Both the position numbers and the translations under genes were made by a program. Below the pieces are notes generated by a model. That model saw only the letters and a list, made by a program, of their open reading frames with translations. It did no database searches and was not told where the DNA came from. This document shows, one piece after another, positions 7,087-17,600 of a stretch of 64,000 nucleotides of DNA; position 1 is the stretch's first letter, and the number at the start of each line of letters is the position of its first letter. Source of the stretch: Flammeovirgaceae bacterium UBA5585 (lineage in GTDB: Bacteria > Bacteroidota > Bacteroidia > Cytophagales > Cyclobacteriaceae); contig DILT01000010.1 of assembly GCA_002425185.1 (NCBI GenBank), forward strand, positions 186,001 through 250,000, written 5' to 3'.

Positions 7087-9258
7087 GTGTACGAAATATT
7101 ATATCGTTTTTATAAAAGGCCTTACTTATCACTTCTATTACTATCACTGATTTTATCAATTCCTTTGTATTTGAATGCTCAATCAAGTCGGCTTGATTCA
7201 CTAAATCAGGCTCTCGTTATTAGTAAGGGATTAGATAGGGTTGATGTTCAAATTGAATTAGCTCGGACAAATTATTTTATTGATGCCAATCTTGCGTTAG
7301 AAAATATTAACGGAGCACTTAATGAGGCCATTGAACAGGACGATAAATACAGGATTATTAAGTCAAATAGATTAAAAGGCCAAATATTAAGAAAACTTGA
7401 GCGACTGGAAGATGCAATAAATATTTATGAATCAACATACAGCTCAGCAAAAAGTATAATTGGTGTAAATCCGAAAATTGATGAGGAGATTATTAATATC
7501 TTGAATAGTCTAGGCTTGGCTTATACTTTGGTTGCAAATTATGATAAAGCTCTTGATTTACATTTTCAGGCATTAGTCCTTAAAGAAAAGAATAGTGACA
7601 TCGTCACTATCAGTGACACATATGGGAATATTGGCTTAGTTTACTTTAAGCTTAAAAATTACGATAAATCCCTTGAATACTATAAAAAATCACTGGCTGC
7701 AAAAATGACAGTTCAGGATAACTATTATCTCGATCGACTTTATATTAACATGGGCTTATGTTATGTTCATCTAAAAGAATTCGATAAGGCCCTTGAAACA
7801 ATTAATAATGGATTCAATGTTTGTGGCAAGCATTGTAGTGACGAGATTTTAATGGAGGGAAATCTGAGTATTGGAATTGCCAATTATTGGTTAAACAATT
7901 TGGCTAAAGCATTCAAGTACTTGAATGAAGCATTAATAATTGCAAAAAAAACAGACAATAAGCGTTTTCAAGTAGAATCCCTAGTCTACCTTTCAAGAGT
8001 TCAACTAGTAGAAGGAAAGTACAGCGAAGCTGAGGCATTTTTGGGAGAGTGTGAAAAAATTGCAACTGAAATCGGCTATAATCAATTGCTGATGGATACC
8101 TACCGTGAATATTCAAAACTTTATACAATGTCAGAGGATTTTCAGAATGCCTCACTTTATCAGAATAAATATATCACCTTAAAAGACAGCCTTATTGGCG
8201 AAGAGCTGGTAAAAAACATCGCCCGTACCCAAACCCAATTTGAGGAGCGTGAAAACATAAAAACAATCGCACTAAAGGAAGAAGCTCTCTCTCGCCAGCG
8301 CATGCTCAACTTAGCCATAGGCACTATTGCCTTTTTAGCTGCGCTGTTAGTTTTTGTATTGTATCAAAGTAATAAAGTAAAACGCAGGGTTAACGCCAAA
8401 CTTTCGGATGCTAACGCCATTATTGCTGAGCAGAACAAACAACTTCAGGCTCATTCTAATATCCTTCAGGCAGAAGTAAATAAGGCCACCGCGGATTTGC
8501 TTGTTGCCAACCAGTCACTGGACAAGGTAAACAAGGAACTGGATAACTTTATCTATAAAACATCGCATGATATTCGCGGTCCGCTGGCCAGTTTAAAAGG
8601 TATGTGCAATGTGGCGCTCATTGATGTGAAAGATGACCTGGCACTTGATTACCTGCGCAAACTTGATGTTACGGCCACCAAGCTTAACCGTATTCTTACC
8701 CGTCTGCTCATTATTAATCAAATCAATAACGCAACACTTAACCCTGAACCCCTGGATATGGATGGTATCGTAGACGATATTATCCGCATGGAAACCAGAA
8801 AGGGTTTACCGGCAGGGTTCACGTTTAAACGGGAGATTCAACGCAACATGAGTGTCCGGTCGGATGATCCCCTCATTCGTATTATCCTGGAAAACCTCAT
8901 CGATAATGCCGTTCAATTTTACAACGACTCCGATCGCATTCAGCCTTTTGCCTTGATCAAAATTTTTACCGACAGCACCAACCTGAACATCCATGTTATC
9001 GACAATGGGGTAGGTATATCGTCCGTTCAACCGGATAGGATTTTTCAAATGTTTACGCGTGCTTCCGAAAAATCCGGTACCGGTGGACTGGGTTTATACC
9101 TGATCAAACAGTCGGCCAACCGCATGGGAGGTGACGTTGGCCTGCGCCTGACCAAACATGGCGAAACGGAATTTTACGTTACCCTTCCGTTGGAAATACC
9201 AGCGGAGCTATTAGAGAAGAAGGAAGATAACAAACTGATTCCCCCCGTTAAGGTTTAA
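7087..9258 (+). CDS. TPR-domain sensor histidine kinase (orphan)
   Basis: 723 residues. A GTG start is chosen because an in-frame TAA lies two codons upstream and no ATG lies nearby. A signal sequence (about residues 12-31, LNAQ cleavage) is followed by a periplasmic array of about seven TPR-like repeats (about 50-370, for example NYDKALDLHFQALVL). Then come one transmembrane helix (406-426), a coiled coil (430-485), and the HisKA dimerisation domain with the phospho-acceptor H494 in KTSHDIRGPL. The HATPase domain has the N box NLIDNAVQF (N607), DNGVGI and GTGGLGLYLIK. No response regulator is adjacent, so its partner is elsewhere. It is divergent from two tiny exported peptide genes, which makes them candidate ligands. 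Base composition of the sensor half is more AT-rich than the kinase half. Confidence 0.92.
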   Translation: MYEILYRFYKRPYLSLLLLSLILSIPLYLNAQSSRLDSLNQALVISKGLDRVDVQIELARTNYFIDANLALENINGALNEAIEQDDKYRIIKSNRLKGQILRKLERLEDAINIYESTYSSAKSIIGVNPKIDEEIINILNSLGLAYTLVANYDKALDLHFQALVLKEKNSDIVTISDTYGNIGLVYFKLKNYDKSLEYYKKSLAAKMTVQDNYYLDRLYINMGLCYVHLKEFDKALETINNGFNVCGKHCSDEILMEGNLSIGIANYWLNNLAKAFKYLNEALIIAKKTDNKRFQVESLVYLSRVQLVEGKYSEAEAFLGECEKIATEIGYNQLLMDTYREYSKLYTMSEDFQNASLYQNKYITLKDSLIGEELVKNIARTQTQFEERENIKTIALKEEALSRQRMLNLAIGTIAFLAALLVFVLYQSNKVKRRVNAKLSDANAIIAEQNKQLQAHSNILQAEVNKATADLLVANQSLDKVNKELDNFIYKTSHDIRGPLASLKGMCNVALIDVKDDLALDYLRKLDVTATKLNRILTRLLIINQINNATLNPEPLDMDGIVDDIIRMETRKGLPAGFTFKREIQRNMSVRSDDPLIRIILENLIDNAVQFYNDSDRIQPFALIKIFTDSTNLNIHVIDNGVGISSVQPDRIFQMFTRASEKSGTGGLGLYLIKQSANRMGGDVGLRLTKHGETEFYVTLPLEIPAELLEKKEDNKLIPPVKV

Positions 9259-9318
9259 TTTTTTTACCTCCTCGTCAATGTTCATCTTTGCAGTTTACTG
9301 GCAGAGCAGGTTAATACT

Positions 9319-11406
9319 ATGAAGAAGTTTAAGCGCACTACCGTTACGGCTGCATTACCTTATGCTAATGGTCCGCTCCACATCGGGCATATAGCCGGGG
9401 CTTATTTACCGGCTGATACCTATGTCCGGTTTTTACGCCAACGCGGTGAAGATGTAGTGTTCATCTGCGGATCGGATGAGCATGGGGTGGCCATAACGCT
9501 GGGTGCCAAAAAGGAAGGTGTGTCGCCCAGGCAATTTGTAGATAAGTATCATCACCTGATGAAGCAAGCCTTCGAGGATTTTGGGATCGGCTTTGATATT
9601 TATTCCCGAACATCTAACCCTACCCACCACGAAACAGCAAAAGAGTTTTTTACCAACATTTATAATAAGGGCATTTTTCTGGAAGAAACATCCGATCAAT
9701 ACTATGATGAGCAGGAACAGATTTTTCTGGCCGATCGGTACATTATAGGCACGTGCCCAAATTGTAAGCATACCAATGCCTATGGTGATCAGTGCGAAAA
9801 ATGCGGAACAAGCTTAAGCCCAAAGCAGCTAATCAATCCTCGCTCCACAGTATCTGGAAAAACTCCTGTGCTCAGACCAACCAAACACTGGTACTTCCCG
9901 CTTGATAAATACGAAGCCTGGTTGAAAGAGTGGATTGTGGAAGGTCATAAGCAGGATTGGAAGATCAATGTGTATGGTCAGTGCAAATCGTGGATTGATC
10001 AGGGCTTACAACCCCGGTCGATTACCCGCGATCTGGATTGGGGGGTTTCTGTTCCCTTACCCGATGCTGCCGGAAAAGTACTATACGTTTGGTTCGATGC
10101 TCCGATCGGATACATTTCAGCTACCAAGGAGTTAAAGCCTGCTGGTTGGGAGAAATACTGGAAAGACCCAGAAACCCGCCTGATTCATTTTATCGGTAAG
10201 GATAATATCGTGTTCCATTGTATTATTTTCCCGGCCATTCTCAAAGCTGCTGGCGATTATATTCTTCCGGACAATGTTCCGGCTAATGAGTTTCTGAATC
10301 TTGAGGGTGATAAGATTTCAACGTCACGCAACCATGCGGTTTGGTTACATGAATACCTGGCTGATTTTCCGGGAAGAAGAGATGAACTGCGGTACGTACT
10401 TACTTCTATTTCACCCGAGACAAAAGACGCTGATTTTACCTGGAAGGATTACCAACAAAAAGTAAACAGTGAGCTGGTTTCTATTTTTGGAAATTTTGTA
10501 AACCGTGTGATGGTGCTTACCTGGAAATATTTTGATGGAAAAGTACCCGCTGAGCATGAACTACCTGCCACCGATGAAAGGAGAAAGAAAATTCTCGACC
10601 ACTACCATAAGGCTCATGCTGATTTGAATGTTTCGGTAAAGGAAATGATTAGAGCTTTGCAAGACTTTAGGTTCAGGGAGGCGCAATTTCAACTGATGAA
10701 CATGGCCCGTATCGGCAATAAGTTTTTAGCCGATACCGAACCCTGGAAAGTAGCAAAGGAAGATATGGAGGCCGTGGGTTGCATTTTGAACTATGCGCTA
10801 ACGATTGTCGGAAACCTGGCCATTGCTTGCGATCCGTTTCTTCCAGACGCATCTCGTAACATTAAGCGGCAGCTTAACAGTAGTTCATTTGATGCATCCT
10901 GGAAACAGTTTTGGATTAAGGAAGAGTTGATCAATGCTATTCCCCAACATCACCAATTAGGACAGGCAGAATTACTGTATAAGAACATTGAGAATGAGGA
11001 GATAGAAAAGCAAATAGAAAAGTTACGAAGAACGAAAATGGAAAATGAGAAGTCCGCTCCATTGGTAAAGGCATTAAAGCCCGAAATAACCATTGATGAT
11101 TTCAGCAAACTGGATATTCGAATAGGGAAGGTTCTGTCAGCTGAACGCATGGAGAAATCGAATAAGCTGTTGAAGTTAAAGGTGGATACGGGTATAGATC
11201 AGCGAACGGTATTGAGTGGTATTGCGCAACACTATACGCCTGAAGAAATGGTAGGTAAGCAGGTTACGCTGATTGCCAACCTGGCTCCGCGCAAAATGAT
11301 GGGCATTGAATCGCAAGGCATGATTTTAATGGCTGAGGATCTAGACGGAAAACTTCGACTTGTTTTCCCTTCAGAAATAGTCACTCCGGGTTCTACGGTT
11401 AGTTAA
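9319..11406 (+). CDS. metG: Methionyl-tRNA synthetase with C-terminal tRNA-binding domain
   Basis: Charges tRNA-Met with methionine. The 695 residues include the class I HIGH motif (H21-I-G-H24), a zinc knuckle with C146, C149, C159 and C162, and the KMSKS loop present as KISTS (332-336). An anticodon-binding helical domain follows, and a linker rich in Lys/Glu (about 555-580) leads to an EMAP/Trbp111-type OB-fold (about 590-695, starting DFSKLDIRIGKV). This is the dimeric E. coli-like form. It is transcribed alone and converges on pth. Confidence 0.97.
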   Translation: MKKFKRTTVTAALPYANGPLHIGHIAGAYLPADTYVRFLRQRGEDVVFICGSDEHGVAITLGAKKEGVSPRQFVDKYHHLMKQAFEDFGIGFDIYSRTSNPTHHETAKEFFTNIYNKGIFLEETSDQYYDEQEQIFLADRYIIGTCPNCKHTNAYGDQCEKCGTSLSPKQLINPRSTVSGKTPVLRPTKHWYFPLDKYEAWLKEWIVEGHKQDWKINVYGQCKSWIDQGLQPRSITRDLDWGVSVPLPDAAGKVLYVWFDAPIGYISATKELKPAGWEKYWKDPETRLIHFIGKDNIVFHCIIFPAILKAAGDYILPDNVPANEFLNLEGDKISTSRNHAVWLHEYLADFPGRRDELRYVLTSISPETKDADFTWKDYQQKVNSELVSIFGNFVNRVMVLTWKYFDGKVPAEHELPATDERRKKILDHYHKAHADLNVSVKEMIRALQDFRFREAQFQLMNMARIGNKFLADTEPWKVAKEDMEAVGCILNYALTIVGNLAIACDPFLPDASRNIKRQLNSSSFDASWKQFWIKEELINAIPQHHQLGQAELLYKNIENEEIEKQIEKLRRTKMENEKSAPLVKALKPEITIDDFSKLDIRIGKVLSAERMEKSNKLLKLKVDTGIDQRTVLSGIAQHYTPEEMVGKQVTLIANLAPRKMMGIESQGMILMAEDLDGKLRLVFPSEIVTPGSTVS

Positions 11407-11460
11407 TTTTGGCCATTGGCCATCGGGTGTTATCCAAATGACCAGGGACACATTCAGGAA

Positions 11461-12021
11461 TCAGGAATTAAAGAGGCTCATCGTTTTATCAATGCCTATG
11501 GTGCAAAACGATAAGATCATTTCACCCGCTTTATCGAGCAAAGTTGGTAAGGCACCGAACTCTTCTTTGGAGAAATTTCCCAGTACATAGCTGATTTGTT
11601 GTCCCTGTCCAAAATTATTCCCGATTCCAAAACGCAGGCGGGCGTACTCTTGTCCGCCCAATGTCTCCTCAATGTGCGTTAGTCCGTTATGCCCGGCAGC
11701 GCTGCCTTTCTTGCGCATTCTCAGTGTACCAAAGGGTAACGCAATATCATCGACAATAACCAACAGATTTTCTTTAGGTATGCTAAGTTCTTGAAGCCAA
11801 TAGGCTATGGCCTTTCCACTCAGGTTCATATACGTGGTTGGTTTTATCAGGTGGAGTTGGCGGCCTTTAAATTTTAGTTCAGCTTTTTCAGCATGGCGTT
11901 TCACTTCAAAGTTTACGGATTTAACATCCGCAAGCCTATCCAATACCAGAAACCCTGCATTGTGTCGTGTTAGTTCGTACTCCGCACCAATATTCCCCAG
12001 GCCTGCAATCAGGTATTTCAC
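11461..12021 (-). CDS. pth: Peptidyl-tRNA hydrolase
   Basis: Releases peptidyl-tRNAs lost from stalled ribosomes. 186 residues, the usual length. N10, the catalytic His20 (TRHNAGF), MNLSGK (65-70), D91/D92 and N112 in GHNGL match the E. coli active-site set. The usual GLGNPG is GLGNIG here, a conservative loop change. The start is GTG at 12021: an in-frame stop lies 15 codons upstream and no ATG intervenes. It follows rplY and prs in the same orientation, a common bacterial gene order, but a terminator separates it from rplY. Confidence 0.96.
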   Translation of the reverse strand: MKYLIAGLGNIGAEYELTRHNAGFLVLDRLADVKSVNFEVKRHAEKAELKFKGRQLHLIKPTTYMNLSGKAIAYWLQELSIPKENLLVIVDDIALPFGTLRMRKKGSAAGHNGLTHIEETLGGQEYARLRFGIGNNFGQGQQISYVLGNFSKEEFGALPTLLDKAGEMILSFCTIGIDKTMSLFNS

Positions 12022-12092
12022 ACGATTAATTTTGAAATTTGAAAATGAATTGATTTGAAAATTTCATTTCAATTTATGATTCCATGACCAAC

Positions 12093-12121
12093 AAAAAAAC
12101 CTTCCCGATACCGGGAAGGTT
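12093..12121 (-). terminator. Terminator of the prs-rplY operon
   Basis: A perfect 10-bp stem (12098-12107 with 12112-12121) and a 4-nt loop. On the minus strand it is followed by a T run (complement of A at 12093-12099). Confidence 0.85.
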
Positions 12122-12176
12122 AAATTGAAAACGATGCATAATTTTTAAATCACCAAATCAGGCAATATTCAAATCA

Positions 12177-12851
12177 TTATTTCTTGCCTTCATCCTTTTT
12201 AGGAGCTTCAGCTTTTTTAGCGTCAGCAGCCGGAGCAGCAGCGCCAGCAGCCGGAGCAGCAGCGCCCTCAGCAGGTGCAGCAGCGGCTTCTTCAGCGGCT
12301 AATTTAGCAGCGCGCGGCACTTCTACAGCAGCAATAGCAGCAGCCTTCGGATCGAGGAACTCGAGTCCTTCAATTTTCATATCACTAACTTTTACTGCAT
12401 GGTGAAAGTCGAGCGTTGAAACATCCACATCAATATGGTCAGGCATATCTTTAGCAAAGCCTGAAACTTTAAGGGTTGCTCTTTTTCTCACCAACGCACC
12501 GCCCTTATCTACACCGGGAGCCTTGCCCACCAGACGAATAGGAATGCTCATTTTTATCTTACGGCCTTCTTCAACTTTCAGGAAATCGGCATGAAGGATA
12601 ACCTCACTTACGGGGTGAAACTGAACTTCCTGAAGAATAGCTTCACTTTCTTCACCTTCAATATTCAGGTGCACAAAGTGCGCTTCATTGGTATACACCA
12701 ATTCGCGGAACAGAATCATGGGTGCATAGAAATGCACTTGTTCATTTCCGCCATACACAACACAGGGAACAAATCCTTCATTTCTCAATCTTTGAGAATC
12801 AGACTTGCCGAGATTCGCTCTTTTATACCCTACAATCTCAACAGTTTTCAT
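12177..12851 (-). CDS. rplY: 50S ribosomal protein L25, CTC/TL5 type
   Basis: Binds 5S rRNA in the large subunit. 224 residues from the ATG at 12851; a longer ORF upstream runs into prs and is rejected. The N-terminal L25 domain begins MKTVEIVGYKR and includes GKSDSQRLRNEGFVPCVVYG. It is followed by the second TL5-type beta domain, and then by an Ala/Pro/Lys-rich low-complexity tail (about residues 185-224), which is probably disordered and common in Bacteroidota L25. It lies 28 bp after prs, so the two are co-transcribed. Confidence 0.96.
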   Translation of the reverse strand: MKTVEIVGYKRANLGKSDSQRLRNEGFVPCVVYGGNEQVHFYAPMILFRELVYTNEAHFVHLNIEGEESEAILQEVQFHPVSEVILHADFLKVEEGRKIKMSIPIRLVGKAPGVDKGGALVRKRATLKVSGFAKDMPDHIDVDVSTLDFHHAVKVSDMKIEGLEFLDPKAAAIAAVEVPRAAKLAAEEAAAAPAEGAAAPAAGAAAPAADAKKAEAPKKDEGKK

Positions 12852-12879
12852 GGTTTTAAAATTTAGTTTACGTTTTGAA

Positions 12880-13809
12880 TTATAATTTGATAAATAATGA
12901 ACTAATGGATTCGTGATCGTGGATCTTACGGATGGCTTTTGCAAAAAGATCAGAAACGGTTAAGACCTTTATTTTAGGTGTGGTTTTCTTCAACGGTAAC
13001 GTGTCGGCCACTACCAATTCTTCAAGCACAGAGTTTTCAATGTTTTCATAGGCGTTTCCTGACAATACAGGGTGTGTACACGCGGCCCTAACGGTGCGGG
13101 CACCTTTTTCTTTAAGCAGGGCTGCTGCTTTGCAGATGGTTCCGGCTGTATCCACCAGGTCATCAATCAAAATCACATCTTTGCCTTCTACTTCACCGAT
13201 CAACCGCATGGATTCTACCTTATTGGCTTCTTTCCTGTATTTGTCGCACACGGCCAGGTCGGCATCAAAAAACTTGGCGAAACTTCTGGCGCGTTTGATA
13301 CCCCCCACATCGGGTGAGGCAAAAATGATATTATCAAGTTGAAGCGATTTCAGGTAGGGAACAAAAATGTAAGCCCCATCAAGGTGGTCAACGGGAATAT
13401 CAAAAAATCCCTGTATCTGGTCAGCATGCAGGTCGCACGCCATTATTCGGTCGGCACCAGCAGCGGAAATCAGGTTGGCGATAAGTTTGGCGGCAATGGA
13501 AACGCGGGGCCTGTCTTTTCTGTCTTGCCGGGCATAGCCAAAGTAGGGTATCACCACATTCACACTGGAGGCACTGGCGCGTTTGGCAGCATCAACCATC
13601 AGCAACAGCTCCATCAGGTTATCAGAAGGCGGTATCGTTGATTGAATGAGAAACACCTCATGGCCGCGTACCGATTCGGCAATAAAGGGAGACATTTCCC
13701 CATCGCTGAATTGCTGGTACATTACTTTTCCAAGCGACTCGCCATAGGCGTCAGCAATTTTTTCTGCCAGGTACGTTGTTGCTCTGCCGCTAAAAAGCTT
13801 TACAGCCAT
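12880..13809 (-). CDS. prs: Ribose-phosphate pyrophosphokinase (PRPP synthetase)
   Basis: Makes PRPP from ribose-5-phosphate and ATP for purine, pyrimidine, NAD, His and Trp synthesis. 309 residues, the standard class I length. Visible motifs are FSDGEM (34-39), RQDRKDRPRVSI (94-105, ATP/flexible loop), ASPDVGGIKRAR (164-175) and the PRPP-binding loop DVILIDDLVDTAGT (211-224). First gene of a prs-rplY operon on the minus strand, directly downstream of tRNA-Gln and its terminator. Confidence 0.97.
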   Translation of the reverse strand: MAVKLFSGRATTYLAEKIADAYGESLGKVMYQQFSDGEMSPFIAESVRGHEVFLIQSTIPPSDNLMELLLMVDAAKRASASSVNVVIPYFGYARQDRKDRPRVSIAAKLIANLISAAGADRIMACDLHADQIQGFFDIPVDHLDGAYIFVPYLKSLQLDNIIFASPDVGGIKRARSFAKFFDADLAVCDKYRKEANKVESMRLIGEVEGKDVILIDDLVDTAGTICKAAALLKEKGARTVRAACTHPVLSGNAYENIENSVLEELVVADTLPLKKTTPKIKVLTVSDLFAKAIRKIHDHESISSLFIKL

Positions 13810-13827
13810 TGTGTTGGTTTTTAACTA

Positions 13828-13853
13828 AAATCCCTCCCGCCTGGGAGGGATTT
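13828..13853 (-). terminator. Terminator downstream of tRNA-Gln
   Basis: A perfect 11-bp GC-rich stem (13828-13838 with 13843-13853) and a GCCT/AGGC loop. On the minus strand it ends in ATTTTAG, just after the tRNA 3' end. Confidence 0.75.
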
Positions 13854-13854
13854 G

Positions 13855-13925
13855 TTGTCCGACAAGGATTCGAACCCTGACTAAAAGAACCAAAATCTTC
13901 TGTGCTACCATTACACCATCGGACA
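13855..13925 (-). tRNA. tRNA-Gln (anticodon TTG)
   Basis: Minus-strand cloverleaf of 71 nt including the discriminator base. The acceptor stem TGTCCGA pairs with TCGGACA. The D-arm is GGTGTAATGGTAGC. The anticodon stem GAAGA/TCTTT encloses loop TTTTGGT with anticodon TTG. The T-arm is AGGGTTCGAATCCT. The U1-A72 first pair is typical of glutamine tRNAs. CCA is not encoded. Confidence 0.93.
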
Positions 13926-14032
13926 ATTTCCTTGTTTTGAGCAAGAAAACCCTGTTTTTTGGGATTGCAAAGGTAAAATTAATTTTCTGAAAATTGCCTC
14001 CGGGCGGAGATTTTTCTGGACAATTTGCTGAA

Positions 14033-14602
14033 TCAAATGTCGGGTTCTTTACTGGCTGTTCCTTCCATAAAGCCTTCGGCCCAAAACCTGTATTTGTCAA
14101 GAATAGAGATCACAGCGTTTCGAAGATGACGTTGATTGTTATAATCTATTGGCCCGTATAAAGTCGTAGCATAACCTTGCCACACCGACCTGTTTTGACG
14201 CCTGTCGTAAAATTGGATAAGCAGTGTGCCAGTCTTTAATTCAAGTTTTTTCCGATCGTAATTCAGGTTTTGATCCTGAGATTTTATCCATTCTTCTATT
14301 TCGGGTTGATTGTATCCGTTGAACTTTAAACTATCCTCATACATTTTAAAACTAATAAGCAGGTGGGGCTTATTGTCGGTTTGGCGGTATCCGAGAAATT
14401 TCATTCTGGAAATTATAGCCGATTCAATCTGCTCATTGACCATGGAAGGGTCGGCAATTCCGGCTGGTTTCATAATTTCGAAACTGCGGTACTTTTTGAA
14501 CTGGCCTTTGTAGCTGTAATCGTATTCAACCGGTAGTTCTTTATACCCGAGACAACCTGACAACACAACCAATGCAAGGGTAAATAAGTAGGAATTCCTC
14601 AT
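14033..14602 (-). CDS. DUF4136 lipoprotein
   Basis: 189 residues. The signal peptide ends in a lipobox (VVLSGC, Cys about 17). The mature part fits DUF4136: an opening VEYDYSYKGQFKKYRSFEI strand segment, a central helix with IESAIISRMKFLGYR, and a strand-rich end with RRQNRSVWQGYAT. The family is periplasmic or outer-membrane anchored and of unknown function. It lies between purL and tRNA-Gln on the same strand. Confidence 0.85.
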   Translation of the reverse strand: MRNSYLFTLALVVLSGCLGYKELPVEYDYSYKGQFKKYRSFEIMKPAGIADPSMVNEQIESAIISRMKFLGYRQTDNKPHLLISFKMYEDSLKFNGYNQPEIEEWIKSQDQNLNYDRKKLELKTGTLLIQFYDRRQNRSVWQGYATTLYGPIDYNNQRHLRNAVISILDKYRFWAEGFMEGTASKEPDI

Positions 14603-14673
14603 AAGCGCTCAGGATTTAGTAGAATGAAGGTAATACTCTATTAAATACTGAACAACAATAACCCGATATGGTT

Positions 14674-17600
14674 CTATGAAGTTTTGGTTATCCACTCACG
14701 GGCATTGACAAAAGCCTCAATCCAGGGCGAAATTTCATCTGATTTTCTTTTGGATGGATAATGGGGCCAGTTCCACGGAAATAAGGAACGCTCAATGTGT
14801 GGCATTATAGCCAAATGCCTGCCGTCTCGAGAATATAGGGCTGCCGCAGCATTATCGGAATCATTGGGGTTCCCCGGATATTGTTCATAGGAATAAGTGG
14901 CTCCAGTTGCATACGTTCCTTCAGCGAGTCTAAACCGGCCTTCACCATGGGCAACCCAAGCGGCTAACCGTGTACCGGCCAGTGTACCTAGCATAACCGA
15001 ATTATTTTCCGGAATAGAAAGATTGATGAATGTGGATTCAAATTTTCCGGAGCCATTGTGATGCATGCGCGGATGTTGCTCACCCATTTCCGGATATACC
15101 AATCCAAGTTCCATCATTAACTGGCAGCCGTTGCATACACCAAGGCTCAAGGTATCGTTACGCTTGTAGAAATTGTCAAGAGCTTGTTTGGCTTTAGGGT
15201 TATAGAGAAAAGCACCGGCCCAGCCTTTTGCTGAACCAAGTACATCGGAATTGGAAAACCCGCCAACAAAAACAATCATGTTTACATCGGTCAGGTCTTC
15301 CCGACCGGTAACCAGGTCGGTCATGTGTACATCCTTCACATCAAAGCCCGCCAGGTAAAGGGAATACGCCATTTCACGATCACCATTAACTCCCTTTTCA
15401 CGTATAATCGCAACTTTAACTCCCGTAGGTTTTCTGCGTTTCGGATCTATTCCATATGTGGATAACTTTCCGGTAAAGCTTTTTTGAAAAATATACTCAA
15501 GTGGTTGCCTTTTGTAATTTTCAAAACGTGTTTTCGCATGATCAGGATTACGCTGCTTTGTATCCAGTAAATAAGAAGTCTTAAACCAGATATCCCGTAA
15601 GGAATCAATAGAAAATCGATATGTTTTTTGCTGATGATTGATAGTTAATTCGCGCATGTTGGTTATCTGACCAAGTACCGAATAGCTGATTTTCAATTCA
15701 TCTAATTTTTCAGAGGCATTATTTCTCACCTGAAGAATAACTCCCGGGTTTTCTGAAAAGAGAATTTTAATCAGATCATCTCCCAGGGTTGAAAGATCCA
15801 CTGCAGCACCAAGGGAAAGTGATGGAAATGCCATTTCCAATAGTGTGGTTATCATTCCTCCGGCCGAAATATCATGCCCGGCTAATACCTGATCATCTTT
15901 AATAAGTTGTTGAACAGCTTCAAAGGCAGAAATGAAATGGGTTGCATCCACAACGGTTGGCGCTTCATCGCCAAGTTTATTGAGAATTTGTGCCAGGCTA
16001 CTACCCCCTAATTTGAGCTTATCATTTGATAAATCGATATGGATCAAAACGGATTCATCAACGGCCTGTAGTGCAGGCGAAACAGTTTTTCGGATATCAG
16101 CAACTTCGGCTACTGCTGAAATGATTACTGTGCCGGGGGAAAGTACAACATCACCACCCGGATATTTTTGTGCCATGGACAATGAATCTTTCCCTGTCGG
16201 GATGTTGATGCCTAACGCAATAGCAAAATCACTCACGGCCTCAACGGCTTCATACAACCGGGCATTTTCACCTTGCTGCTTGGCCGGCCACATCCAGTTG
16301 GCACTTAAAGAAACACCTTTTAAGCCATGTGAAAGCGGTGAAAACATAATGTTTGTAAGTGCTTCAGCAATAGCTAACCTGCTTCCGGCTGATGGATTAA
16401 CCAATGCCGCCCCCGGGGCATGACCAATCGCTGTAGCAATACCTTTTTGGCTGAGAAAATCCAGTGCCATCACCCCAACATTATTCAGGGGTAGTTGAAT
16501 TTGTCCGCAGGTTTGTTGCGTGGCCACTTTTCCGGTTACGGAGCGGTCAACTTTATTGGTAAGCCAATCTTTACAGGCAACCGCTTCGAGTTGCAAAACC
16601 TGTTCGAGGTACGATTGAAGTTGTGATGCATCATACTGAACCGGGTCAAAATTGGCAGCACGTGTTGTATCGGTTAAAATTGTTTTAGGTGAGGAGCCCA
16701 ATAAATGCCTTACTTCAAAATTTACAGGTTTTTTCTGCTGATCTTTTTTCTCAAACACTAACCGGTTGTTGCCCGTAGCCTCTCCGATAACATACATGGG
16801 TGCCCGTTCACGGTCGGCAATCTTTTGTAACAGGTCAAGATCGCGTTCATGAATGGCTAAGCCCATTCGTTCCTGTGATTCGTTGCTGAGTATTTCTTTG
16901 TCTGATAAAGTCGGATCACCCACCGGTATTTTATCGATGTGAATTACGCCTCCGGTTTCTTCCAGTAATTCCGATAAGCAGTTAAAGTGTCCGCCTGCAC
17001 CGTGATCGTGAATGGAAACAATGGGGTTTTGATCACGTTCGGCCAGGGCGCGAATGGCGTTCATGGCCCGCTTCTGCATCTCCGGGTTTGATCGCTGTAT
17101 AGCATTTAGCTCGATGGCGTTTCCGTACTCACCGGTGGCCACCGATGAAACTGCTCCACCTCCCATACCAATGCGATAATTATCACCACCCAGCAACACA
17201 ATTTTATCGCCAGCGGTTAAATGCTCTTTCTGACTATCTTTTTGTTTACCAAAGCCAATGCCACCGGCCAGCATGATCACTTTATCGAAACCGAATTTTT
17301 TATCGCCTTCGAAATGCTCAAAGGTTAATACACTTCCGTTGATTAGGGGTTGTCCAAACTTGTTACCAAAATCGGATGCGCCATCGGATGCTTTGATCAG
17401 AATTTCTTCAGGAGTTTGATATAGCCAGGAGCGTGGTGGAAATTTCTTTTCCCATTTACGACCGCCCTCCAGTCGCGGATAGGAGGTAATGTATACCGCT
17501 GTTCCGGCCAGGGGTAGGGAGCCTTTTCCTCCGGCCAGCCGATCGCGGATTTCGCCCCCTGAACCTGTGGCTGCGCCATTAAAGGGTTCAACCGTTGTAG

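Noticed and set aside
7019..7201. 60-residue minus-strand ORF overlapping the histidine kinase start
   Set aside because: No signal or domain features, and it overlaps the N-terminus of the well-supported kinase in the opposite strand.
12184..12405. Alanine-rich plus-strand ORF inside rplY
   Set aside because: It is a reverse-frame shadow of the Ala/Pro-rich L25 tail; low-complexity codons give long antisense ORFs by chance.
15932..16423. 163-residue plus-strand ORF antisense to purL
   Set aside because: Lies wholly inside the clearly conserved purL coding frame and has no recognisable domain.
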